Shown here piece by piece: positions 54,085 through 62,483 of a stretch of DNA of 64,000 nt; the stretch's first letter is position 1; each line of letters begins with the position of its first letter. The stretch is taken from assembly GCA_019245115.1 (NCBI GenBank), contig JAFARZ010000358.1, forward strand, positions 1-64,000. Reading direction: 5' to 3'. The translations under genes and the position numbers were made by a program. Source of the stretch: Streptosporangiaceae bacterium. Its GTDB lineage: Bacteria; Actinomycetota; Actinomycetes; Streptosporangiales; Streptosporangiaceae. Under the pieces are notes generated by a model, which saw only the letters and a program-made list of their open reading frames with translations, ran no database searches and was not told the origin of the DNA.

Positions 54085-54669
54085 ATGGAGTACATGAACA
54101 GCGACAGAACCCGGCGCCGCCGGGACGTGAAGACGCTCAAGCGGCAGCTTCCCTACCCGTACAACCAGGATCTGTCCAAGATCCTGCGTGGCCTGAACCG
54201 GCGGACGCCGTTCGCCCGCCGCAGGCTGGCCAATGATCCGGTCACCGCTGCCTATCTGGTCGCGGCTGTCCGGCTGATCCAGCGTCACCTCGGCCCTGGC
54301 GCTAACCGTGCGCCGGCTGACCCGGACGACCACGATTCGATCGAACGTCCGGTGCTGAGCTTCCTGTCCCAGCGCGCCGTGGCCGCGGAGGTCGGCCGCA
54401 ATCCGCCGCCGTTCCACCGGGTGGGGCGGGTGTCGACCATGCGGGAGCGATGGCGGCACCAGTCCGCGTTCATCGCTGACGTGCTCCGGCTCAGCCTTTC
54501 GGCGTTGTACAACCACCCGGCACTGCGCTGTGACGAAGTCGCGAGCGCGGTCGAGCAGATCGTCCGCGGGCCGGATGCGGTGCGCGGCATACAACAGCTG
54601 AGTTCCCTGGCCATGACCATGCTGCTGAACAGCCCGATGTTCCGGCTCGGCCTCATCGCAGCAGCCTAG
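54085..54669 (+). CDS. Hypothetical helical protein
   Basis: About 194 residues; ATG 54085 or ATG 54094. The N-terminus is very basic (RTRRRRDVKTLKRQLPYPY). The rest is helical (PVTAAYLVAAVRLIQRHL; VASAVEQIVRGPDAV; LAMTMLLNSPMF). It looks like a ligand-binding or dimerisation domain without a DNA-binding motif that I can name. Next gene follows after 15 bases. Unknown function. Confidence 0.55.
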   Translation: MEYMNSDRTRRRRDVKTLKRQLPYPYNQDLSKILRGLNRRTPFARRRLANDPVTAAYLVAAVRLIQRHLGPGANRAPADPDDHDSIERPVLSFLSQRAVAAEVGRNPPPFHRVGRVSTMRERWRHQSAFIADVLRLSLSALYNHPALRCDEVASAVEQIVRGPDAVRGIQQLSSLAMTMLLNSPMFRLGLIAAA

Positions 54670-54684
54670 GCCGAGGGCGATTCA

Positions 54685-55038
54685 GTGATCCGGGACGCGA
54701 TATCTGAACGGCGTTGCGAGGTCGGCTCGACGTGGCGGCAATGGTGCGAAGATTTCCTCAGGTCCCGCGGGCTGCGTCTCAGGTCCGGAGTGACGATCGA
54801 CGACTTCATTGTCCTGCTGTCCGCACTCGCGGACGGCCTGGCCATGCGCGCGCTGGCCGATCCGTCCACCCGCGCGCTGGATCATGACGGCCAGTCCTCG
54901 CTGCTCGCCATGGGCGCGTTTGCTTTAGTCGCGGGCTTTTTGGAGAGCGCTGACAGCGAGGAGAGCAGCTCACTGGAGCAGACGGTGCGGGTCTTGCTCG
55001 GCGATCCGCCAGCGAGTGCGGACCACAGGACGGCCTGA
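54685..55038 (+). CDS. Hypothetical protein, TetR C-terminal-like helices
   Basis: 117 residues, GTG start. FIVLLSALADGLAMRALADP and LLAMGAFALVAGFLES read like the ligand-binding helices of TetR regulators, but no helix-turn-helix precedes them. The start RDAISERRCEVGSTWRQW may be a remnant or a separate short domain. It is followed immediately by a small membrane protein gene. Function not known. Confidence 0.5.
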   Translation: MIRDAISERRCEVGSTWRQWCEDFLRSRGLRLRSGVTIDDFIVLLSALADGLAMRALADPSTRALDHDGQSSLLAMGAFALVAGFLESADSEESSSLEQTVRVLLGDPPASADHRTA

Positions 55039-55039
55039 G

Positions 55040-55300
55040 ATGGAGCTCGCCGCAATGTCTGCTGGGATTCTGATCGGTGCCGCCGTCGCATCGCTTGCGG
55101 TTTCTGGCTGGGCCGCGAGCCAGATCCGGTGGCTCGCCGCGCACTCTCGCCAGCAGATCGCTTACTGGCGGAATCAGGCCGAACAGGCTGAGGCTGCCGC
55201 GACCTGCTTCGCGACCAGAGCACGGTCGGCGGATGCGACAGGCCGGGCTCCGCACGCAGGTAATGCGGACGCGTCAAAACAGCGAATGGATGGTCTTTAA
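55040..55300 (+). CDS. Small membrane protein
   Basis: 86 residues, ATG 55040 right after the preceding stop (TGAG-ATG). One membrane helix (AGILIGAAVASLAVSGWAAS) near the N-terminus, then a charged helix (SRQQIAYWRNQAEQAEAAAT). Layout of a membrane-anchored coiled coil. No known family. Confidence 0.5.
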   Translation: MELAAMSAGILIGAAVASLAVSGWAASQIRWLAAHSRQQIAYWRNQAEQAEAAATCFATRARSADATGRAPHAGNADASKQRMDGL

Positions 55301-55430
55301 AGGGGATCCTGTTCGGCGCCCGTTGTGGGTATCCGTCGCCAAGAGCCAGATCTTTGGGTGCAAGTCAAACTCTAGGGTTTAGGCCACTGCGTGGCGATTC
55401 GCCATATCGAGCATGCTGGAAATGAGTGGC

Positions 55431-56324
55431 TCAGGGGCGGGGTGCCGTTGCCGCAAGGTCGTTAAGTGTTGCGTTGACGATTGGCCAGCAGATGTCAACC
55501 GTGTCTGAATCCGGAGGATCGCCCATCCGAATCTGCGCACGTGGGTGCACGAGGTTACGGTACATGCGTATTAGTTCCGAACCCATCTTGACGTCAACTT
55601 GGATCCAGCCTTCCCGGTGCGCCAGTGCGATAAGGTCCTGCAAGCCCATCCGGTCTAGCGGCTTAGGTGGCTGTCCAGCGAGCCTTTCTCCTACGGCCGA
55701 CACGAGGACTCCTTCGAGAAGGCTGCCGAGCATAATGATAGTGGCTGTGTAAGCGCCACTACAGTGGCACAGCCGGGCCTCATCCAGACGCTGCTGTGCG
55801 ACTGCCGCCAGAGCAGGATCGCTGACAACCTGGTCCATAGAGACATTCAGATCGACTCGGATGATCTCGCCATCAACATCAGCCAGCCCTGGACGTCCAT
55901 ACCTGTCCCGTATTATCTGCAAGCCATTTGGCAGTAGCACCTCGTCGAGGGCTTTCCACAACGTCAACACGTGTTTCCTGTTCCGTCCTTGATCCAGGAT
56001 CACGGTGCTCGGCTCCGAGATACTGTGCACGCGCACGTTGCCGTCATCTTCGATCTCGACAGATATCCGTTCCCTGAATCTCGCTAGCACACCAGTGCCT
56101 TTAAGAATCAGCAGGCCCACTTCTTCAAAGAATCCGGAATCCGGACGATGAGAATAAGGGCCATCAGATGATAGTGCGGTAATTCTTCCGGATTGTGGAT
56201 CTGACGTTGTTATCGAAAGCCCGGCGGTAGGCATAACATCTATACATGCTCGGAATATACTCGCCTTCGGCGCAGTGTACCGCTTGGTAGCCTCAAAGCT
56301 TGCGGTCTGCCGCTTGTCACCCAT
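55431..56324 (-). CDS. Protein with C-terminal HEPN-like domain
   Basis: About 297 residues; ATG 56324 chosen, an earlier TTG at 56357 is possible. The first 120 residues are beta-rich (SIFRACIDVMPTAGLSITTS; RISVEIEDDGNVRVHSISEP) and resemble an SRPBCC-like or similar fold. The last 130 are helical: LDEARLCHCSGAYTATIIML then LEGVLVSAV and GSELIRMYRNLVHPRAQI. The RMYRNLVH arrangement (R-x6-H with RN) resembles HEPN domains, many of which are RNases in defence or toxin systems. Candidate only; several HEPN-like folds are not enzymes. Confidence 0.6.
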   Translation of the reverse strand: MGDKRQTASFEATKRYTAPKASIFRACIDVMPTAGLSITTSDPQSGRITALSSDGPYSHRPDSGFFEEVGLLILKGTGVLARFRERISVEIEDDGNVRVHSISEPSTVILDQGRNRKHVLTLWKALDEVLLPNGLQIIRDRYGRPGLADVDGEIIRVDLNVSMDQVVSDPALAAVAQQRLDEARLCHCSGAYTATIIMLGSLLEGVLVSAVGERLAGQPPKPLDRMGLQDLIALAHREGWIQVDVKMGSELIRMYRNLVHPRAQIRMGDPPDSDTVDICWPIVNATLNDLAATAPRP

Positions 56325-56463
56325 CGCCCCGGTCCATCCTGAACTAACAACATTCAATCAGTTCACGCTAGCATCTGATACCTATGATCACCTTCATAGC
56401 ATAGGAGCCATAGTCTCCACGTGGCGGCCTGTTTGCCGCCAAAAGGGACATATCCCTCATTTC

Positions 56464-56496
56464 GCCGCTACGGATGGTGAAGCCGCTACGGACGGT
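56464..56496. repeat. Two direct repeats upstream of the zinc-ribbon protein gene
   Basis: GCCGCTACGGATGGT (56464-56478) and GCCGCTACGGACGGT (56482-56496), 14 of 15 identical, period 18. Possible binding sites for a regulator of the gene at 56576. CCTATG (56381) and CATAGG (56400) nearby form an additional short inverted pair. Confidence 0.45.
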
Positions 56497-56575
56497 CAAA
56501 GTCAAGTCGGATCTGGTCCCAGCAGATCTGAAGATTCATCCCAATCGCCGCACGCCCGTCCCTTAAACTGTCACC

Positions 56576-57280
56576 ATGTCAGGTTCCGGGCAGCCATTTC
56601 ACTATTCCGTACTTGTGCCAGTGCCTCCGGCCGTGGCCATGCAGACATTCCTCACCCTCCCGTCGAGCGGCAATTACTTCGACGGTTACGAGGTGCGGCA
56701 GGTAACCGGAAGCTCGCTTCACATCACCCGCCGCCACGTACCCGCTTGGGCGATCGCTGTAGCGATAGCGGGTAGCCTGTTCTTCCTGATCGGGCTCGTC
56801 GCCTTGCTAGTGCGAGAGACCGAGGTGCTAATCATCACTGTGTCACAGCAAGACGAGGGCTCCTACCTGGATTTCTCTGGCACCGCTACGCCCAGGATCA
56901 CAACCACTGTGAACCTCGCTATCGATCGCCTGCTCAACGGAATCACCGTGTCACCGCCGATGACAGCATTTCCCCCGGGGCCTCCCACGCCCTACCCGCC
57001 AAACCCGTATCAGACGCCATACCCGCCAAGCACTCCGACGCCATACCCGACCACCCCGCAGACCCCCAACCAGCCAGGCCCTCCAGCACCATACCCACCC
57101 GGCCCGCCGACGCCATACTCAGCAAATCCCGCAGTACCACCGGCGAATACAGCGAAGAGCGCAAACTCTCCCACCGTTAAGACTTGCCCTGAATGCGCCG
57201 AAACAGTCCGCGCAGCAGCCAAAGTGTGCAGATTTTGCAACTACCGCTTCACCTCCGAATCACCGCCTCCAGCGACATAA
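56576..57280 (+). CDS. Membrane protein with Pro-rich linker and C-terminal zinc ribbon
   Basis: 234 residues. Residues 1-55 look like one part of a SRPBCC-like fold (FHYSVLVPVPPAVAMQTFLT). One membrane helix spans 60-85 (AVAIAGSLFFLIGLVALLVR), followed by a beta segment and a long Pro-rich stretch with repeats of P-YP-P (TPYPPNPYQTPYPPSTPTPY). The end CPECAETVRAAAKVCRFCNY is a zinc ribbon. Proline runs plus zinc ribbon suggest a scaffold. It is divergent from the HEPN-like gene, which also starts with a beta-rich fold. Confidence 0.7.
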   Translation: MSGSGQPFHYSVLVPVPPAVAMQTFLTLPSSGNYFDGYEVRQVTGSSLHITRRHVPAWAIAVAIAGSLFFLIGLVALLVRETEVLIITVSQQDEGSYLDFSGTATPRITTTVNLAIDRLLNGITVSPPMTAFPPGPPTPYPPNPYQTPYPPSTPTPYPTTPQTPNQPGPPAPYPPGPPTPYSANPAVPPANTAKSANSPTVKTCPECAETVRAAAKVCRFCNYRFTSESPPPAT

Positions 57281-57282
57281 GC

Positions 57283-57885
57283 ATGCGTGTGAATCGCCTT
57301 GAGGTCCGCTTAGACACCAGCGATGTCGAGTGGCACGTTGTGCTCCGCTGGAGTCGGCCCGCATCGGATGGCTCCGAGGAGGTAGGTGACGTCTATGGCT
57401 CCTTGTGGCCATCGACGCCGGTGCTACGCCGTTCTAAAGTTTCCGGCGAGTTCGGCAGCATCTCGTGGATTGCGTGCTGGTCGGGAGGTCCATGGCGCCC
57501 GCACCTCGCCCACGGTGAGACGCTGCGGGTACCCCCAGCTCACCGATCCCAGACCGTGACAACGTCCCCGGTTCGCAGTGGTTTGTCTTTCGGGACCTTT
57601 GAGATGCGGCGCGATCCAGAGGGGCCGGTGAACTCCGCGTTTTGGGGTACCAGTGCTGGCGCCAGTGGCCGCAGACCAGCCACTGGCAGGTGTACTGCCA
57701 TGACGTGTGTTCCTATTCCTCACCGAACGTCAGCTGATCCTGCTGCGGCCTGTTCGCAACGGCGAGGCCCCGCGCGTCGGCCAGAAACTGTTCAAGCCGC
57801 GCCAGGTCATCGAGTCGGTCAACCGGACCCTCAAGGCCAGCTTGACCTTGAACGACATGGCGGCGCACAGACGAGGGCATCCTAG
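57283..57885 (+). CDS. Hypothetical protein, 3' end uncertain
   Basis: From ATG 57283 the first 100 residues (RVNRLEVRLDTSDVEWHVVL; FGSISWIACWSGG) look like coding sequence with beta strands. Beyond about 57690 the frame enters the IS remnant and composition changes, so the real end was probably lost when that insertion occurred. Function unknown. Confidence 0.35.
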   Translation: MRVNRLEVRLDTSDVEWHVVLRWSRPASDGSEEVGDVYGSLWPSTPVLRRSKVSGEFGSISWIACWSGGPWRPHLAHGETLRVPPAHRSQTVTTSPVRSGLSFGTFEMRRDPEGPVNSAFWGTSAGASGRRPATGRCTAMTCVPIPHRTSADPAAACSQRRGPARRPETVQAAPGHRVGQPDPQGQLDLERHGGAQTRAS

Positions 57886-57990
57886 TCCGCATCCTGGCGC
57901 GGATCCTCGCCCTGACCGCCGCGATCTGGCACAACGACAAAACGGTCAGCACGTCATGCGGTCTCTCATCGCGTACGATCATTGACCGTC
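57695..57990 (+). pseudogene. IS982-like transposase, C-terminal remnant
   Basis: The pieces LTERQLILLRPVRNGEAPRV, FKPRQVIESVNRTLKASLTL and, in other frames, RILALTAAIWHNDKT and VMRSLIAYDH match the end of IS982-family transposases. At least two frame changes and no N-terminal catalytic part are seen. No terminal inverted repeats found. Inactive relic. Confidence 0.6.
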
Positions 57991-58185
57991 AATACACCCC
58001 CGGGAATCAACCGTCTAGACGCGCCTGTCGATCCGCCTGCTGGCAAGCGTTCTCACGCATGTGCTGCTCCTGCCAAGCGGGTCAAACCGACGGCTGCGGG
58101 CCAGCGGCTGGAAATGCTGCTCCTAGCCGTCGGCCCGCTCGTTGCCGCGGTCGAATCGCATGCGGAACCGCTCCTGAGGTAGTCG

Positions 58186-58371
58186 CTAGCCCCACGCGGT
58201 ACCGGGCCCTGCCAGAGGCATCGTGTGCCCCGTAGCGTGAGAGGTGATGACGATTGCGAGCACAATCGCGATCACCGCGAGAAGCGCGATTCCGGCCATC
58301 GCGCGACGAGCCATCATGTTCCCGGTCAGTCTGGCGAAAACATCAGCCAGTAGAGAAAACCCCCCGAACAT
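58186..58371 (-). CDS. Small membrane protein
   Basis: 61 residues starting at ATG 58371 with GGGAGG eight bases upstream. One membrane helix (RAMAGIALLAVIAIVLAIVI) near 25-45. Short outer part. No family recognised; good ribosome site supports it. Confidence 0.55.
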   Translation of the reverse strand: MFGGFSLLADVFARLTGNMMARRAMAGIALLAVIAIVLAIVITSHATGHTMPLAGPGTAWG

Positions 58372-58450
58372 GTCAATTACCTCCCTGAGGTCGGCGGATC
58401 TGGTCATGGATGTACCACGGCTTCCCTGCCGCCTAACGGGAAATTAGTGA

Positions 58451-58478
58451 CGGATAGCAATCACTTGACCGCTATCCG
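58451..58478. promoter_or_regulatory. 8-bp inverted repeat enclosing a TTGACC box
   Basis: CGGATAGC (58451-58458), 12 bases, GCTATCCG (58471-58478), exact. TTGACC at 58465-58470 inside it could be a -35 box, so a dimer bound here could block a promoter. It lies 118 bases before the LuxR-type gene, whose product might be the ligand of the site. Confidence 0.6.
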
Positions 58479-58596
58479 CCACGATATGGAGTGTCTCATG
58501 CCCAGGAAAAAGCGTATGGCGATTAATAGCCGCTACTTTGGGTAACTAGATGGGTGGGGACTGTTAAGGTTTGTTGCGGTCGGGGGAGGTTACGGG

Positions 58597-59628
58597 GTGT
58601 CATCAGGCAGGAAGCGGCGTGGCCAGAAGCGACCGCTACAGGACCTGGTCCCCGAGGATGTGGCTGCCGGGCACGAGAAGCTGTTCGCGGCGGGCGGCAT
58701 CCCGAAGGACCAGGCGGAAGGCTTCCTCGGCGCTGACATCGCCGGCGCGCTGGCGGACCTGGGTCTGGCTCATGTAGTCCCGCACACCAGGACAGCGCCA
58801 GCGTCCTTCCAGGCCGTGCGGCCAGATCTGGCGCTGCTGGTCTTGCTGGCCAGTTTTCAGGCCCAGGCGGGCAAAGACCATGAGCTGATCATGAGCTGTG
58901 TCGAGCGGCTCCGCGAGATGCTGGCCGGGCCCGTGACCCGCTGCACCGATGACCCTCGCCAGCTGGTCAGGGTGCTGACCGATAAAGACGAGATCCTGAC
59001 GCTATCGATAGACCTGATCTACAGCGCTCATAAGGACTGGATGACGCTGGAGAACACGGACACCGACATGCCGATAACCGAGGACTTCGGTGTCCGGATC
59101 CCTCCCGCGCTGCGCGGGAAGGTCTGTTGCCGGGGAATTTATGACCTGGCTTCGGTCGAGCACCCGGTTATGGCCCGCAACATCGAGCGCGCTGTCGCCG
59201 AAGGCGAGATCGCCCGTGTCGTCCCGAAAGTCCCGATGAAGATGAAGCTCGCCGATCAGGCCGTCGCGCTCTTGCCCTTTACACCCACGGCAAGCGGCGG
59301 GGCAGTGCTGATCCGCGGCTGCGGTATCCCGATCCTGGCAGGCTTGAAGGAGTACTACGACCTGAAGTGGGCGACAGGGACCCAGACCGGTTCCCGCCAG
59401 CCACCGCCGGGCTGCCCGCTCACATCCGCGGAAGCCAAGGTGCTTCAGCTGATGGCTCAGGGCCTGACCAACGCGGCGATCACACGCCGCCTGGGCATCA
59501 GTGACAGCACTGTGGGCCGTCACATCGACACGATCATGAAGGCGCTGGACGCGCCTGGGAAGAGCAAGTTCGCTGCCGGCGTGATCGCGCATCAGCGCGG
59601 CTGGCTGCCTGACCTGGAAGCACGATGA
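58597..59628 (+). CDS. LuxR-type transcriptional regulator
   Basis: 343 residues from GTG 58597, eight bases after GGGGGAGG. C-terminal HTH: LTSAEAKVLQLMAQGLTNAA, ITRRLGISDSTVGRHIDTIM (residues about 272-315). The middle part (SIDLIYSAHKDWM; KVCCRGIYDLASVEHPVM; GAVLIRGCGI) matches the PLD-like sensor domain of actinomycete LuxR/TrmB-like regulators, usually without enzyme activity. The stop overlaps the peptidase gene (ATGATG), so it probably controls that operon and itself through the inverted repeat at 58451. Confidence 0.85.
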   Translation: MSSGRKRRGQKRPLQDLVPEDVAAGHEKLFAAGGIPKDQAEGFLGADIAGALADLGLAHVVPHTRTAPASFQAVRPDLALLVLLASFQAQAGKDHELIMSCVERLREMLAGPVTRCTDDPRQLVRVLTDKDEILTLSIDLIYSAHKDWMTLENTDTDMPITEDFGVRIPPALRGKVCCRGIYDLASVEHPVMARNIERAVAEGEIARVVPKVPMKMKLADQAVALLPFTPTASGGAVLIRGCGIPILAGLKEYYDLKWATGTQTGSRQPPPGCPLTSAEAKVLQLMAQGLTNAAITRRLGISDSTVGRHIDTIMKALDAPGKSKFAAGVIAHQRGWLPDLEAR

Positions 59629-61436
59629 TGGTTGACTATGAGGATTTCCTCCCGGCGCAGCGGCTGGGAAACTCCATATCGGTGTCTATGGATGGAACTG
59701 CGGTTGCCTACGTCAGCGACGCGTCCGGGCAGCTCAACTTGTGGACCCAGCCCATCGCGGGCGGGCCCGCGCGGCAGCTGACCTCGTTCACCGGCCGTGC
59801 GGTGCGGGAGGTAGCGTGGGCGCCGGACGGCGAGACGATCGCGTTCACCGCCGACACCCAGGGCGACGAGCAGTACCAGGTGTATGTGATGCCCCGGGAT
59901 GGCGGAACGCCAGCGCTGGTATCCGGCGGCACGGGCCAGCATCTCCTAGCATGGAAGGCGCCGTTCGGCCCGGAGGGACTATGCCTGCTATACAGCGGAC
60001 CGGACCACGACCCTGAGGTCCCCGCCGTAATCGCCCGCGATCTCGCCGAAGGCACCGAGCGACGCTGGCCAGGCCCGGCGAACACCTATAACTTCGCGGC
60101 CGGGATCTCCCCCGACGGCGAGCATGTCCTCAGCGGCGCCCTCGCCTCCAACACCAAAAGCCACTGCTATCTGGCCCCGATCGCGGCGCCCGGCACCGCC
60201 CTGGAACCGGTAACGTCCTCGATGCCCGGCGAGTACTACTACCCCGGCCCCTGGACCGGCGACAGCACCGGGTTCTACCTGCTGACCACCGATGCCGACA
60301 ATGATCACGTCAGCCTGGCCCGGTTCTGCGTGAAAGACAGCGACCTGGCCATCGTGGACAGCCCGCCATGGGACGTGGAAGACATCGTGGTCTCCGCGGA
60401 CGGGCGCACAGCTGTGTGGTCGGTCAACCAGGACGGGTACTCAGTGCTGCGCGGCGAGCGCGACGGAGCAGGCCTGAGGATGCCGCCGATTCCGGGTGGC
60501 GTGATCACCGCGATGAGCATCAGCGGCGACGGCACCGTTCTGGCCCTGCGGCTCGACACACCAGCCCGGCCGGCCTCGGTCGTGGTCACCTATCCGGGCA
60601 CCACCAAGCCCGTACGGTATCTCACCGACGCGCGCCCGAAGTCCTCAGTCTCCAGCGAGGCGTCAACCCCGGAGCTGATCCGCTACCCCACCGCAGATGG
60701 GACTCTGGTCCCGGCCTGGGTGTACCGGCCGGCCGGCCCTGGCCCGCACCCGGTCCTGCTGTCAGTCCACGGCGGGCCCGAGAATCAGGCCCGCCCCGAA
60801 TACGACGCGCTCCACCAGTGCCTGCTCGCCCGCGGCATCGCCATCTTCGCACCGAACATCCACGGGTCAGGCGGCTACGGGCACGCCTGGCAGTCGGCGA
60901 TATACCGGGACTGGGGCGGCACCGACCTCCGCGACCTCGCCGCCGCTCATCAGTGGCTGATCACGCAGCCATGGGTCATCCAGGACAAGATCGCGGTGTA
61001 TGGAGCGAGCTACGGCGGGTTCGCCGCGCTATCGTGCCTGACCCGCCTCCCGGACCAATGGGCCGCTGGCGTGTCCGTCTACGGGCCCGCCAACCTGGAC
61101 TCCCTGGCCCGGGCCATGCCACCCAGCTGGGCCGCGGCCGTAGCCGCCATGTTCGGCGACCCAGACAACCCAGCCGACGCCGGACAGCTCCGCCGCCGCT
61201 CCCCGCTCACCTACGCCAGCCAGATCGCCGCGCCGCTGCTCGTCATCCAAGGAGCCAACGACCCCCGCGTGCCCAAAACGGAATCCGATCAGATCATCGC
61301 AGCCGCGCGCGCCAACGGCGCCAACGCCCGCTACCTCGTCTTCGACGACGAGGGCCACGGCTTCACCAGCCGCGCCAACGACATCAAAGCCCACCAGGAG
61401 ATAGCCGAGTTCCTCACCGGCCAGCTCCTGACCTGA
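59625..61436 (+). CDS. S9-family serine peptidase (prolyl oligopeptidase type)
   Basis: 603 residues. N-terminal beta-propeller with repeated strands (AVAYVSDASGQLNLWTQPI; WAPDGETIAFTADTQGDEQY). C-terminal alpha/beta hydrolase: oxyanion region SVHGGPENQ, nucleophile GASYGG with Ser462, Asp546 in GANDPRV, His578 in DEGHGF. It cleaves short peptides or acyl-amino acids in the cytoplasm; no signal peptide. Translationally coupled to the LuxR regulator. This pairing suggests use on a defined peptide, perhaps a leader or signal; substrate unknown. Confidence 0.9.
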   Translation: MMVDYEDFLPAQRLGNSISVSMDGTAVAYVSDASGQLNLWTQPIAGGPARQLTSFTGRAVREVAWAPDGETIAFTADTQGDEQYQVYVMPRDGGTPALVSGGTGQHLLAWKAPFGPEGLCLLYSGPDHDPEVPAVIARDLAEGTERRWPGPANTYNFAAGISPDGEHVLSGALASNTKSHCYLAPIAAPGTALEPVTSSMPGEYYYPGPWTGDSTGFYLLTTDADNDHVSLARFCVKDSDLAIVDSPPWDVEDIVVSADGRTAVWSVNQDGYSVLRGERDGAGLRMPPIPGGVITAMSISGDGTVLALRLDTPARPASVVVTYPGTTKPVRYLTDARPKSSVSSEASTPELIRYPTADGTLVPAWVYRPAGPGPHPVLLSVHGGPENQARPEYDALHQCLLARGIAIFAPNIHGSGGYGHAWQSAIYRDWGGTDLRDLAAAHQWLITQPWVIQDKIAVYGASYGGFAALSCLTRLPDQWAAGVSVYGPANLDSLARAMPPSWAAAVAAMFGDPDNPADAGQLRRRSPLTYASQIAAPLLVIQGANDPRVPKTESDQIIAAARANGANARYLVFDDEGHGFTSRANDIKAHQEIAEFLTGQLLT

Positions 61437-61683
61437 CTCCCGCAGCGCACATCATCACAAGGCGACCGCTAGCAACCTCGCGCTATTCATCACCGACGGC
61501 AATGCCGCAGGACAGGCATGCGGGGCTACTGCCTGGCCGCCCCGAGGCCTGGTCTAGGACAGGAAGCTCGGGAAACCCTGCGAACATGCCGCCGCAGATC
61601 TCCGTGCCGATGCAGGCGGCCGCTCCGCATGGCGACCACGCGGGCGCTGCTCGCCGGACGTGTCCGAGCGAGATCCATGGCAA
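61437..61683. other. Convergent gap; no gene seen
   Basis: About 250 bases between the S9 peptidase end and the ImmA-like gene end. I find no convincing frame or repeat. Confidence 0.4.
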
Positions 61684-62208
61684 TCATCCCAGGCACGTGA
61701 GCTGCGGACCGGTCGAGCAGTCAGTGCCCAGCCGCGGACGCCGGATGCCAAGCGACTCACACAGCACACGCGAGTACACCGCGGCAGCGCGCTCCTCGCC
61801 GTCGCTGAACAAGCGGCTCACGCCGCCCTCTGCGGATTCGTGCATGAACCGGCTCAAGCTGCGGCGATCATCCTCGCTGAGGCTCGGGACCGTGCAGGCG
61901 AACTGGCCGCCATCGCGCGTGTCGCCGCAATGCCCTAGCACCAGGTGCCCGATGGCGTGGCCAGTCAGGTCGATCTCGTGCCCGGGCCAGCCGGTATTGC
62001 AGCCGATGCGGTCAACTCCGGTGAAACCGAGCCATACCGATGCGCAACCCACCGGAAGCCGCAGCGGGACGATCCGCACCGTGCTCCCCAGGAACTTTCC
62101 CAGGACCGCGCTGAACATCTGACGGTCATACGGCGCGCGCAGCCCCAGCGATCCGACCAGCTCGCCGCAACGCTCACGCACCTGGGCGGACCCCGTGCCA
62201 TCTGCCAT
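61684..62208 (-). CDS. ImmA/IrrE-like protein with altered zinc motif
   Basis: 174 residues from ATG 62208 (GGAG nine bases upstream). ERCGELVGSLGLRAPYDRQM, the strand VPLRLPVGCASVWLGF and the GHEIDLTGHAIGHLVLGHCG segment fit the fold of ImmA/IrrE metallopeptidases. The HExxH signature reads HAIGH: the catalytic Glu is Ala, while both zinc-binding His remain. In actinomycetes this group is often annotated as a toxin beside XRE/MAB_1171c genes. Either the enzyme is inactive, or another acid (Glu/Asp of GHEID) serves. Confidence 0.65.
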   Translation of the reverse strand: MADGTGSAQVRERCGELVGSLGLRAPYDRQMFSAVLGKFLGSTVRIVPLRLPVGCASVWLGFTGVDRIGCNTGWPGHEIDLTGHAIGHLVLGHCGDTRDGGQFACTVPSLSEDDRRSLSRFMHESAEGGVSRLFSDGEERAAAVYSRVLCESLGIRRPRLGTDCSTGPQLTCLG

Positions 62209-62483
62209 CTGGACCATCTCCTTTTGACCGGAACTCCAGATGCCCCTGTTATGCACGCCTCAGTAGCCGATCAATGTGGCTGACAGGCGTCAGCTGAGCT
62301 CGAGGCGTCCCGCACAGACCGCGCTGGCGGGCAGGAACTACGGCGCAGTTGGTCATTTCGCCGCAGAATGCCTGGTGAACAGCTGCGGTCAGATGACATC
62401 AGGCGGTCATCGCGGGCGACCAGGCCCGCCGTGTTCCCCACCCTCGCGCGCGTGGGCGACCGCGTCGCCAGGATCCTCGGGTC
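62209..62483. other. Gap; no gene seen
   Basis: 275 bases upstream of the ImmA-like gene. It must carry its promoter. No feature identified with confidence. Confidence 0.35.

Noticed and set aside
53935-54594. 219-codon minus-strand frame
   Set aside because: Arg/Pro/His-rich shadow; the plus-strand frame in the same place has normal helical protein composition.
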